From positions 10,833,001 through 10,897,000 of the forward strand of contig NZ_JACHMI010000001.1 of assembly GCF_014207985.1 (NCBI RefSeq): a stretch of 64,000 nucleotides of DNA. The letters are read 5' to 3'. Made by a program: the position numbers and the translations under genes. Below, in pieces: positions 1-7,089 of the stretch (its first letter is position 1; each line of letters opens with the position of its first letter). Under the pieces are notes generated by a model. It had not been told where the DNA came from. It ran no database searches and saw only the letters and a list, made by a program, of their open reading frames with translations. The stretch comes from Nonomuraea rubra. Lineage in GTDB: Bacteria > Actinomycetota > Actinomycetes > Streptosporangiales > Streptosporangiaceae.

Positions 1-1103
1 GTGGCCAGCGACAGCGCCCCCGCGTACGCCCTGCGCCTGCCGAGCACCGGCAGGAAGTCGGTGTCGGCGTTGAGCAGCGTCTCCAGGGCGTCCTGGAGGG
101 TCATGCGGTGGCCGATCGAGCCGGTGATGGGGTCGCCGGCCGTGCCGACCGGGCCGTGGATCCCTTCCAGGTCGCTCTGGGCGACCCACCTGAGCGGGCG
201 GCGCATGCCGTCGAGGACCAGCGCGTAGCCGCGGCCGTCGAGCTCGACCTCGCGTACCAGGTCGCGCGCGTCCATGTCCTCCGTCGCGTACGGCACCTGG
301 TCCAGCTCGATGTCGCCCACCTGGGTCAGGCGCAGCAGCCGCATCGAGGAGCCGGCGCCGAGGAACTGCTCGACGTACTCGCTGGCCGGGTTCGTCAGGA
401 TCTCGGCCGGTCTGGCGTACTGCACGACGTGGCCGGGGCGCTGCATGATCGCGATGTGGTCGCCTATCTTGAGTGCTTCGTCCACGTCGTGGGTGACGAA
501 CACGATCGTCTTGGCCAGCTCCTCCTGCAGGCGCAGCAGCTCGTCCTGGATGCGCTCGCGGCTGATGGGGTCGAGCGCGCCGAACGGCTCGTCCATCAGC
601 AGCACGGGCGGGTCGGCGGCCAGCGCCCTGGCCACGCCGACGCGCTGCTGCTGGCCGCCGGAGAGCCGGCGCGGGTAGCTGTCGCGGAACCGCCCCGGCT
701 CCAGGCCCACCAGCGTGAGCAGCTCGTCCACCCGCTCGGCGATGCGCCTGCGGTCCCAGCCGAGCATCTTCGGCACCTGGGCGATGTTGGCGGCCACCGT
801 CATGTGCGGGAACAGGCCGGCCTGCTGGATCACGTACCCGATGTGCCTGCGCAGGCGGTCGGGGTCGATGTCGCGGGAGCTCTGGCCGCCGATGACGATG
901 TCGCCCGAGGTCGGCTCGATCAGGCGGTTGATCATGCGCATGGTGGTCGTCTTGCCGCAGCCCGACGGGCCGAGCAGGACCACGATCTCGCCTGCCGGGA
1001 TGTTCAGGTCCAGCTCCTGTACGGCCGGCTCGCCGCCGCCGGGGAACGCCTTGGTGACCTTCCGCAGCTCGATCGGCACGCCGCCGGTGGCCTGGTCAGC
1101 CAC
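1..1103 (-). CDS. Glycine betaine/osmoprotectant ABC transporter ATP-binding protein (ProV/OpuCA-like), 3' end cut by window
   Basis: Cytoplasmic ATPase that would drive uptake of a quaternary-amine osmoprotectant with the permease encoded just upstream. Read from the GTG at 1103, the sequence shows Walker A GPSGCGKTT at residues 45-53, signature LSGGQQQRV near residue 146 and Walker B LLMDEPFGALD near 167. At least 367 codons are present without a stop, so a C-terminal region of CBS-domain length follows the ATPase core, as in the ProV/OpuCA branch. The GTG overlaps the permease stop by 8 bases, which suggests translational coupling. The stop lies outside the window. The exact substrate cannot be told from sequence. 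Confidence 0.88.
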   Translation of the reverse strand, partial: MADQATGGVPIELRKVTKAFPGGGEPAVQELDLNIPAGEIVVLLGPSGCGKTTTMRMINRLIEPTSGDIVIGGQSSRDIDPDRLRRHIGYVIQQAGLFPHMTVAANIAQVPKMLGWDRRRIAERVDELLTLVGLEPGRFRDSYPRRLSGGQQQRVGVARALAADPPVLLMDEPFGALDPISRERIQDELLRLQEELAKTIVFVTHDVDEALKIGDHIAIMQRPGHVVQYARPAEILTNPASEYVEQFLGAGSSMRLLRLTQVGDIELDQVPYATEDMDARDLVREVELDGRGYALVLDGMRRPLRWVAQSDLEGIHGPVGTAGDPITGSIGHRMTLQDALETLLNADTDFLPVLGRRRAYAGALSLA

Positions 1104-1749
1104 GGACGGCCCCCGTACCCGGCGTGGTGAGGCGGCCCAGCAGGACGAAGCAGCCGTCGAAGAGGAGCGCGAGGATCGCCACGCCGATCGTGCCGGTCAG
1201 GGCGGAGTTGACCGCGTTCGCACCGCCCAGCCTGGCCAGGCCCGAGAAGATCTGCTCGCCGAGGCCGGGGCCGGAGACGTACGCGGCCACGGCGCCGATG
1301 CCCATCGCGAGCTGCGTGGCGACCCGGATGCCGGTCAGGATCACCGGCCAGGCCAGCGGGAGCTCCACCCTGGTGAGCGACCTGCGGCGGCTCATGCCGA
1401 TGCCGCGGGCGGCGTCGACCAGCATCGCGTCCACGCCGCGCAGGCCGACGACGGTGTTGCGGATGATCGGCAGCAGCGCGTACAGCACGATCGCGGTCAC
1501 GCTCGGCGCCACCCCGAGGCCGAGCGGGGGGATCAGCAGGCCGAGCATGGCCAGCGACGGGATCGTGAACACCACTCCGGCGGCCGCCGTGGCGAAGGCC
1601 GAGGGCCTGGGGCGGCGGTAGGTGGCCACGCCGATGAGCACACCGAGGACGGCCGCGACCAGCACGCACTGGGCGACCATGCTGGCGTGCTGCACGGTCT
1701 CGAAGACGATGAGGTCCCATCGATCCTCGATGTAATCCCACAAGTTCAT
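1096..1749 (-). CDS. Osmoprotectant ABC transporter permease (ProW/OpuCB-like)
   Basis: Inner-membrane permease of the betaine/choline/carnitine type, 217 aa, partner of the ATPase encoded directly downstream. The protein starts MNLWDYIEDRW, has about five to six hydrophobic segments, and carries the inner-membrane-component loop near residues 125-150 (DAARGIGMSRRRSLTRVELP), which docks the ATPase. Its length matches short OpuCB/OpuCD permeases. The frame is open 14 codons further upstream, but ATG at 1749 gives the usual family N-terminus. No binding protein or second permease is visible; they would lie beyond position 1 or elsewhere. Confidence 0.87.
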   Translation of the reverse strand: MNLWDYIEDRWDLIVFETVQHASMVAQCVLVAAVLGVLIGVATYRRPRPSAFATAAAGVVFTIPSLAMLGLLIPPLGLGVAPSVTAIVLYALLPIIRNTVVGLRGVDAMLVDAARGIGMSRRRSLTRVELPLAWPVILTGIRVATQLAMGIGAVAAYVSGPGLGEQIFSGLARLGGANAVNSALTGTIGVAILALLFDGCFVLLGRLTTPGTGAVRG

Positions 1750-1852
1750 CCCCGAGAACTTAACCGTGATTGTCAACCTCAAACGCCCCACGGGTCACCC
1801 GAGTAAGGGTGTGCGTCGCCAGGCGACCGGACGGCGCTGGAACGGGAGGTCG

Positions 1853-1878
1853 GTCCGCGGCGACGCGCTCGCGCGGAC
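1853..1878. other. Inverted repeat in the 1750-2066 intergenic region
   Basis: GTCCGCG at 1853-1859 pairs with CGCGGAC at 1872-1878 around a 12-base loop. It lies between divergent genes, so it could be an operator or a stem-loop; no T-run follows. The rest of the region (about 1890-2050) is clearly AT-richer than its surroundings and probably holds the promoter of the gene starting at 2067, but I could not fix a convincing -35/-10 pair. Confidence 0.4.
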
Positions 1879-2066
1879 ACGCTTACAAATGCGAGCACAG
1901 CGAACATGCAATTAAATGAGGACGCCGTTCAGTAGCCGGTCATGTTTATCGCGTAGCCCGCCCATCATGGAAACACCCATCTCGATTTCGCACCGAGAAA
2001 TATTGTTATTTTGCGGTGATAAAAATCTGCCAGGATTCTCCAGCCAAGATCAACGAGAGGAATCCT

Positions 2067-3524
2067 GTGAGACCGTTAGGTAAGGCCGGGCGCCGGATCA
2101 GTACGCTGGTAGCCGTCGCGGCCCTGGCTTCTGGCGCGTTCGCCTCGGGCGCACAGGCGGCCCCGAAATCGATAGTCTTCGGGCCTGCTTCCGCGTCGCC
2201 GAAAACACACACGGGCACCTGCCCGGCGACCGTGACGCTGTCGACCACGGTGAAGGTGAAGGCGCCTGTCACGCTGAAGTACCAGTGGACCTTCAGCGAC
2301 GGCGACAAGGGCAAGGTCAGGACATACCGGGTCGGCGGTAAGGGCGTCAAGACGATCCGTCTGTCCACGTCGCTCAAGGTCGAGGATGACGCCACCGGCT
2401 GGGGCGCCGTCCGTGTGGTCAGCCCGGCGAAGAAGACTTCCAAGAAGGCGTCGTTCGCCGTCACCTGCCAGGGTGGCGGGGAGAGCACGGGAGACGTCTG
2501 GGACAGCGTGACCACCTCCATCGAGCAGGACCGGTCCGACGCCACCCCCACCCCCACAACCACGCCCGCGTCGAGCCCGAGCGCGACCACGAGCCCGTCC
2601 CCCACTCCGACCGGGACGCAGGCGCCGCTCCCGAACCTGGTGCAGAAGGCCCGCATCGCCTTCGAGCGCACCACGGCGTCGAAGTGCCCGTTGACCTTCA
2701 AGCTCCACGGTCGGCTTGAAGGGATTCCCGCGGGCGCGCAGACGATCCAGTACCGCCTTGTCGGCGCCAAGGACTGGAAGACGCTCAACGTGCCGGCCGA
2801 CCACGGCCCCGTCTACAACGCCGTGCTCGAGACGCTGAGCTGGGACCAGGAGTCGGCCACGTACTCGATGCAGATCGAGTTCAACCAGGCCAACAGGCTC
2901 AGGACCAACCTCATCTACTACTTCGAGTGCGCCGGGCCGAAGGGGAGCACGCAGATCGGCGTCGCCGCCGACGACATCAAGCGCGACGCCTTGGGCGGCG
3001 GCCCACTGGCAGAGCTGGTGGCCGACGCCATGGTCGAAGCGGTCCAGCCCGTGTCCGGCGCGCAGATCGCCCTGGTCAGCAAGCACGCCGTCCGCTCGCC
3101 GATCGCCGAGATCAAGAAGGGGCCCGTCACGTACGAGCAGCTGTACGTCACGCAGCCGAACGGCCTTCACGTCGACACCTGGTCCATGAGCGGCTCCCAG
3201 CTCAAGTGGCTCCTGGGGCACGCGAGCAAGGAGCGGGGCGTGCTGACCCCGTCCGCCGGGCTGCGCTACACCCTGGCCGACGGAAAGGTCACGGAGATCA
3301 CGCTGAACGGCGCTCCGGTGACCGACACCCAGCTGATCAAGGTCGCCGCGAACTACATCCTGGCCGGCGGCTGGGAGGGTTTCCCGCAGTGGAAGTGGCC
3401 GAACAACAGCGTGGCGCACAACGGGCCTGATGACCGCGGTGCGCTGGGGTCGTACTTCGCCGACCACTCGCCGGTCAGCGCCCCCAGGGGAGACCGCGTC
3501 ACGGTTCGCGGATGGGCTTCCTGA
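2067..3524 (+). CDS. Secreted protein with a 5'-nucleotidase C-terminal-like domain and no phosphatase domain
   Basis: Predicted exported protein of 485 aa. The GTG at 2067 is chosen because GAGAGGA lies just upstream and it gives a classic Sec signal (VRPLGKAGRRIS, a hydrophobic core, then AQA-AP). Residues about 35-140 look like a beta-sandwich domain. A Pro/Thr/Ser linker follows at about 155-190, then a second beta-rich module. Residues about 305-450 resemble the 5'-nucleotidase C-terminal domain: PLAELVADAM, the KGPVTYEQLY strand, WSMSGSQLKWLL and NYILAGGWEGF. The metallophosphatase domain that normally precedes it, with its DxH and GNHE metal motifs, is absent. Catalysis is therefore unlikely and a binding role is possible. 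Codon 4 is a TTA. Confidence 0.8.
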   Translation: MRPLGKAGRRISTLVAVAALASGAFASGAQAAPKSIVFGPASASPKTHTGTCPATVTLSTTVKVKAPVTLKYQWTFSDGDKGKVRTYRVGGKGVKTIRLSTSLKVEDDATGWGAVRVVSPAKKTSKKASFAVTCQGGGESTGDVWDSVTTSIEQDRSDATPTPTTTPASSPSATTSPSPTPTGTQAPLPNLVQKARIAFERTTASKCPLTFKLHGRLEGIPAGAQTIQYRLVGAKDWKTLNVPADHGPVYNAVLETLSWDQESATYSMQIEFNQANRLRTNLIYYFECAGPKGSTQIGVAADDIKRDALGGGPLAELVADAMVEAVQPVSGAQIALVSKHAVRSPIAEIKKGPVTYEQLYVTQPNGLHVDTWSMSGSQLKWLLGHASKERGVLTPSAGLRYTLADGKVTEITLNGAPVTDTQLIKVAANYILAGGWEGFPQWKWPNNSVAHNGPDDRGALGSYFADHSPVSAPRGDRVTVRGWAS

Positions 3525-3533
3525 AAATGTGCT

Positions 3534-4025
3534 TCACCGCCGGCGACGGCCGCGCTGGTGTTCGGTGCTCACGGGCGGCAGCCCGCCGGAGACGGCCGCG
3601 GCCCCTAGCCGGAACAGCCGCGCGTACCGGCCGCCGGGCCGGATGAGGTCGTCGTGCGTGCCCGCCTCCTCAACCCGTCCCTGGTCGAGCACGACGACCA
3701 GGTCCGCCATCCGGACGGTGGACAGCCGGTGGGAGACGAGCACGGTCACACCGCCGCCGCGGGCCGCGGCCACCGCCCAGCGGCGGAACAGGTCATGCTC
3801 GGCCTCGGCGTCGAGCGCGGCGAGGTCACCGATCCCCACCGTCTCGCGGACCAGGAACTCGAACCGGGCGTGGTCCTGGAAGCAGGCCGACACGTGGCGC
3901 CTGAGGCGCGCCGGATCCAGGTCCCCGTCCGCGATCCCGTCGAACAGGACCGCTTCGGAGCGCTTCTCCCCGGCAGCGCCCGCACCAGGAAGGACAGGGC
4001 ACCCGAGGTGCCGTTACGCGTTTTC
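3534..4025 (-). pseudogene. Remnant of an ABC exporter ATP-binding domain
   Basis: The minus strand reads like the nucleotide-binding domain of a fused exporter. It has VLFDGIADGDLDPARLRRHV then SACFQDHARFEFLVRETVGIGD (post-Walker-A region and Q-loop), and jumps directly to AALDAEAEHDLF, then VTVLVSHRLSTVRMADLVVV with the H-loop and EAGTHDDLI. About 80 residues holding the LSGGQ signature and Walker B are missing between VGIGD and AALDAE. Upstream, a Walker-A-like SGALSFLVRALPG stretch sits in another frame, so a frameshift is likely. No membrane domain remains. It cannot encode a working ATPase. The 595-bp region 3525-4119 contains nothing else I recognise apart from the tandem repeat at its end. 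Confidence 0.72.
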
Positions 4026-4075
4026 CCGCACTCAGAGATCCTGAACCGGCCCCCGCGGCTGTCAACCAGGCGGCT

Positions 4076-4135
4076 CAGAGCGGGCCGGATCAGAGCGGGC
4101 CGGACCAGAGCGGGCCGGATCAGAGCGGGCCGGCG
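4076..4135. repeat. 15-bp tandem repeat, four units, across the 3' end of the flavoprotein gene
   Basis: Units at 4076-4090, 4091-4105, 4106-4120 and 4121-4135 follow CAGAGCGGGCCGGAT; the second differs by one base and the last in its final bases. On the minus strand each copy repeats the last codons and stop of the flavoprotein gene (GGCCCGCTCTGATCC). It is therefore a duplication of the gene end, not an independent element. Confidence 0.93.
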
Positions 4136-5892
4136 AGGTCGTTGGCGGCCACGTAGCCGAAGGTCATGGCGGGGCCGATGGTCGAGCCGGAGCCGGCGTA
4201 GCTGTGGCCCATGACGGCCGCGCTGGCGTTGCCGGCGGCGTACAGGCCGGGGATGACCGACCCGTCGGCGCGCAGCACGCGCGCGCGGGCGTCCGTGCGC
4301 ATCCCGCCCTTGGTGCCGAGGTCCCCGGGGATGATCTTGAACGCGTAGAAGGGCGGCAGCCAGAGCGGGGCCAGGCAGGGGTTCGGCTTGACCAGGGGGT
4401 CGGCGTAGTAGCGGTCGTAGGCGCTGTCGCCGCGGTGGAAGTCGAGGTCCCTGCCGGTCGTCGCGAACCCGTTGAACCGGCTGATCGTGCCGCGCAGCGC
4501 GGCCTGGGGCACGCCGATCTGCTGGGCCAGCTGCTCGATGGTCCACGCCTTGTACACGGCGCCGCTGCCGAACCAGGCGGCGGGCAGCGGCAGCAGCGGT
4601 GCGACGTCCCGGAACAGGTACTTGTTGCGGTAGTGCTGGTCGACGATCAGCCAGGCGGGGATGTGCGGGGTGGCAGGGCCGTTGCGGTCGTACATGACGT
4701 GCACGACGTCGCTGTAGGGCGCGCCCTCGTTGACGAAGCGCACGCCGTGGCCGTTGACCAGGACGCTGCCGGGCAGCGTGCGCTCGGCCAGGCAGAAGTA
4801 CGGCTCGTCGGGCAGCGGGATGGCCGGGCCCCACCAGGCGTCGTCCATCAGGTCGAGCGCGGCGCCGGCCCGCTCGCCGGCCTCGATGCCGTCACCGGTG
4901 TTCGAGTCGGCGCCGACGGTCCAGCTCGTGCCGATGGGCTGGCGCTGGAACTCCGCGCGCATGGCCGCGCTGTGCTCGAACCCGCCCGACCCGATGATCA
5001 CGCCGCGCCTGGCCGTGATCGGGCCGGACGGGGTGATGACGCCCGTGACGCGCCCGGCTTCGCGGCTCAGGTCGAGCAGCGGGGTGTTCAGCAGTACCGG
5101 TACGCCGGCGGCCACCAGCCCGGCGCGCAACCCGGCGGCCAGCGACTGGCCCATGGTCAGCGGCTTCTCGCCGCGCAGCGCGGCCTCGGTGCCGCGCAGC
5201 AGGCACGCGGCGCTCACCTCCAGGCCCTTGGGGTTGACGGCGGCGAGCGTCAGCCACTTGTAGTCGGCGCTGTGGACCACCATGCCGGCGGGGGTGGGGA
5301 TGTACGGGCCGTTCAGGCGGGCCAGCTCGGCGCCGAGGAGGTTGCCGTCGAGCTGGGCGGGCTCGATGGAACGGCCGCCGGGCATGCCGCCGGGCAACTC
5401 CGGATAGTAGTCGGAGTAGCCCTCCATGAACCGGAAGCGCAGCGGGCTGTTCCGTATCACGAAGGAGATCATGGCCGGTCCCGCGGCCAGGAACGCCTGC
5501 TGCCGCTCGATCGGGACGGTGTCGCCGACGACGCGGGCGAGGTAGGCGGCGGCCTTGGCCGGGGTGTCCTGCACCCCCGCGGCGAGGATGACCTCGTTGT
5601 TCGGGATCCAGATGCCCGCCCCTGAGCGGGCCGCCGACCCGCCGAACACCGGCGCCTTCTCGATCACGACGGTACGCAGGCCGCGCCTGGCCGCCGCCAG
5701 CGCCGCGGTCATCCCGGCGGCGCCCGCGCCGACCACCACGACGTCGTACTCGGTGCCGGCGCGTGCGGGCGAGCCACCGAACGCGGCACCCGTCATCAGC
5801 GCGCCACCGGCGACGGCAGCGCCGCGGAGCAGGGTACGGCGGCTGGGGCCCTCGGGGCTGTGGCTGCTGGTCGATCTCGCTGATCCGGCCAT
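4120..5892 (-). CDS. Tat-exported KstD-like FAD-dependent dehydrogenase
   Basis: Flavoprotein of 590 aa in the fumarate reductase/3-ketosteroid delta1-dehydrogenase superfamily. It has a Tat signal (SRRTLLRGAAVAGG near residues 17-30), an FAD Rossmann motif VVVVGAGAAGMTAALAA, FGGSAARSGAGIWIP, and the C-terminal PFYAFKIIPGDLGTKGGMRTD and SYAGSGSTIGPAMTFGYVAA blocks that are strongly KstD-like. KstDs are normally cytoplasmic, so export is odd. The start is ATG 5892: a TTGACA-N17-CATGCT promoter ends 7 bases before it, giving a leaderless mRNA. The gene is divergent from the LacI gene with palindromic operators between them. It could dehydrogenate a steroid-like or other cyclic substrate; the true substrate is unknown. 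Confidence 0.82.
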   Translation of the reverse strand: MAGSARSTSSHSPEGPSRRTLLRGAAVAGGALMTGAAFGGSPARAGTEYDVVVVGAGAAGMTAALAAARRGLRTVVIEKAPVFGGSAARSGAGIWIPNNEVILAAGVQDTPAKAAAYLARVVGDTVPIERQQAFLAAGPAMISFVIRNSPLRFRFMEGYSDYYPELPGGMPGGRSIEPAQLDGNLLGAELARLNGPYIPTPAGMVVHSADYKWLTLAAVNPKGLEVSAACLLRGTEAALRGEKPLTMGQSLAAGLRAGLVAAGVPVLLNTPLLDLSREAGRVTGVITPSGPITARRGVIIGSGGFEHSAAMRAEFQRQPIGTSWTVGADSNTGDGIEAGERAGAALDLMDDAWWGPAIPLPDEPYFCLAERTLPGSVLVNGHGVRFVNEGAPYSDVVHVMYDRNGPATPHIPAWLIVDQHYRNKYLFRDVAPLLPLPAAWFGSGAVYKAWTIEQLAQQIGVPQAALRGTISRFNGFATTGRDLDFHRGDSAYDRYYADPLVKPNPCLAPLWLPPFYAFKIIPGDLGTKGGMRTDARARVLRADGSVIPGLYAAGNASAAVMGHSYAGSGSTIGPAMTFGYVAANDLAGPL

Positions 5893-5899
5893 GCGGCCA

Positions 5900-5928
5900 A
5901 GCATGCGCTTGGTTGTTCGCCCTGTCAA
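5900..5928 (-). promoter_or_regulatory. Promoter of the KstD-like gene
   Basis: On the minus strand a perfect TTGACA (5928-5923) is followed after 17 bases by CATGCT (5905-5900), then 7 bases to ATG 5892. Spacing and position predict transcription starting at or next to the start codon. Confidence 0.6.
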
Positions 5929-5962
5929 CGGCCTGATCGGCTCCGGATGGAGCCGGAGCTGA

Positions 5963-5974
5963 TAATACCTATTA
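5963..5974. promoter_or_regulatory. LacI-type operator O1
   Basis: TAATACCTATTA is a perfect palindrome (TAATA-CC-TATTA). It is embedded in a longer stretch that is the near-exact reverse complement of the sequence around 6017-6028. It sits just upstream of the predicted -35 of the lacI gene. Confidence 0.7.
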
Positions 5975-5978
5975 GTCC

Positions 5979-6008
5979 TTGACGTCCCGTTGCGCCCGGT
6001 CTCACAAT
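5979..6008 (+). promoter_or_regulatory. Predicted promoter of the lacI-oxidoreductase-ABC operon
   Basis: TTGACG (5979-5984), 18 bases, CACAAT (6003-6008). The predicted transcription start near 6015 falls at the edge of the second operator, a layout expected for repression. Confidence 0.5.
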
Positions 6009-6016
6009 GGCCGAAC

Positions 6017-6028
6017 TAATACGCATTA
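6017..6028. promoter_or_regulatory. LacI-type operator O2
   Basis: TAATACGCATTA, near-palindromic with the central CG typical of LacI-family sites. Centre-to-centre distance to O1 is 54 bp, about five helical turns, so one tetramer or two dimers could bind the same DNA face. The flanks CTGAT and ACTAAT are also conserved between the two sites in inverted orientation. Confidence 0.7.
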
Positions 6029-6040
6029 TCAGCGGATCGG

Positions 6041-7066
6041 GTGATACGTACTGTGACTCCTTCAGGTCGGCGGCTGACGCAGCACGACATCGCGCGCATG
6101 GCGGGAGTGAGCCAGACGACGGTGTCCCTGGTGCTCAACGGGAGGGCCGACGGTGAGGTGCGGATCTCGCCCGAGACCCGCGAGCGGGTGCTCCAGGTGA
6201 TCAGGGAGACCGGTTACGTGGCCGATCCGGCGGCCAGGCGGCTCGTCGAGCGGCGCAACCGCATCTACGGCGTGTTCACCTACGAGGCCGTCTTCCCCGC
6301 CGAGAGCGCCGACTTCTACCACCCGTTCCTGGTCGGGATCGAGGAGTGCGCCGAGGAGGCGGGCTGCGACCTGCTGCTGTTCACCAGCGCCAAGGTGGAG
6401 CAGGGCGAGCGGCGGCGGATCTTCAGCGCGGAGAGCCGGATCCGGCTGGCGGACGGCTGTGTCCTGCTCGGCCGGACGATCGACCGGGACGACCTGTCCA
6501 GGCTGCTGTCGGAGGGCATCCCGTTCGTCTCGGTCGGGCGCCGCGACGACGCCGGCGGGCCGGTGCCGTACGTCGGCGCGGACTACCCGCCGGCCGTGCG
6601 CGCGCTGGTCAGACGGGCGGCGGCGCTCGGGCACCGGCGGATGGCCTACGTCGGGTCGGGGCAGGGCGCGGAGTCCTACGCCGACCGGTTGCGCGGCTTC
6701 GTCGAGGGGGTGGCCGAGGCGGGCGTCGAGGGGGTGCACCTGACGGGCGCGGACACCCTGTTCGACGGCACGTCCGGCGTCACGGTGGTGTTCGCCGAGG
6801 AGCTGGCGGACGGCGCCGCCATCGCGGAGGTCGCCCGCGCCCGCGGCCTGGACGTGCCGCGCGACCTGTCCATCGTCGCGCTGGGCGCGCCCACCAGGCC
6901 GGTGTCCACCGACATCGACTTCGCGGGGTTCCGCATCCCCCGGCGGGAGATGGGCCGCAGGGCCGTCGAGCTGCTCACCCAGGTGCTGGAGCACGGCGGC
7001 ACCCCGCAGGAACTGCTGGCGTGCGAGCTGGTCGAAGGCTCCACCCTGGCATCCCCCCATCAGTGA
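6041..7066 (+). CDS. LacI-family transcriptional regulator
   Basis: 341 aa. The N-terminal helix-turn-helix reads TQHDIARMAGVSQTTVSLVLNG (about residues 13-34), followed by the hinge (RRLVERRNRIYGVF) and a periplasmic-binding-protein-like sensor domain ending ELLACELVEGSTL. It probably senses the sugar or degradation product imported by the ABC transporter encoded downstream. It should autoregulate, because two palindromes flank its promoter. The GTG at 6041 lies about 26 bases after the predicted transcription start; the upstream AGCGGATCGG is only a weak ribosome site. The gene begins a co-directional run reaching 13619 with short gaps. Confidence 0.9.
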   Translation: MIRTVTPSGRRLTQHDIARMAGVSQTTVSLVLNGRADGEVRISPETRERVLQVIRETGYVADPAARRLVERRNRIYGVFTYEAVFPAESADFYHPFLVGIEECAEEAGCDLLLFTSAKVEQGERRRIFSAESRIRLADGCVLLGRTIDRDDLSRLLSEGIPFVSVGRRDDAGGPVPYVGADYPPAVRALVRRAAALGHRRMAYVGSGQGAESYADRLRGFVEGVAEAGVEGVHLTGADTLFDGTSGVTVVFAEELADGAAIAEVARARGLDVPRDLSIVALGAPTRPVSTDIDFAGFRIPRREMGRRAVELLTQVLEHGGTPQELLACELVEGSTLASPHQ

Positions 7067-7089
7067 GTCAGAGAAGAGGCAATCCCCAC

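Noticed and set aside
108..1130. Long plus-strand open frames opposite the ABC genes, and similar mirror frames along the window
   Set aside because: They are antisense by-products of high-GC codon bias; their translations are Arg/Ala/Gly-rich and lack domain motifs.
5893..5928. TTG start for the KstD-like gene at 5928
   Set aside because: That TTG is the first half of a perfect -35 TTGACA; ATG 5892 lies at the expected transcription start.
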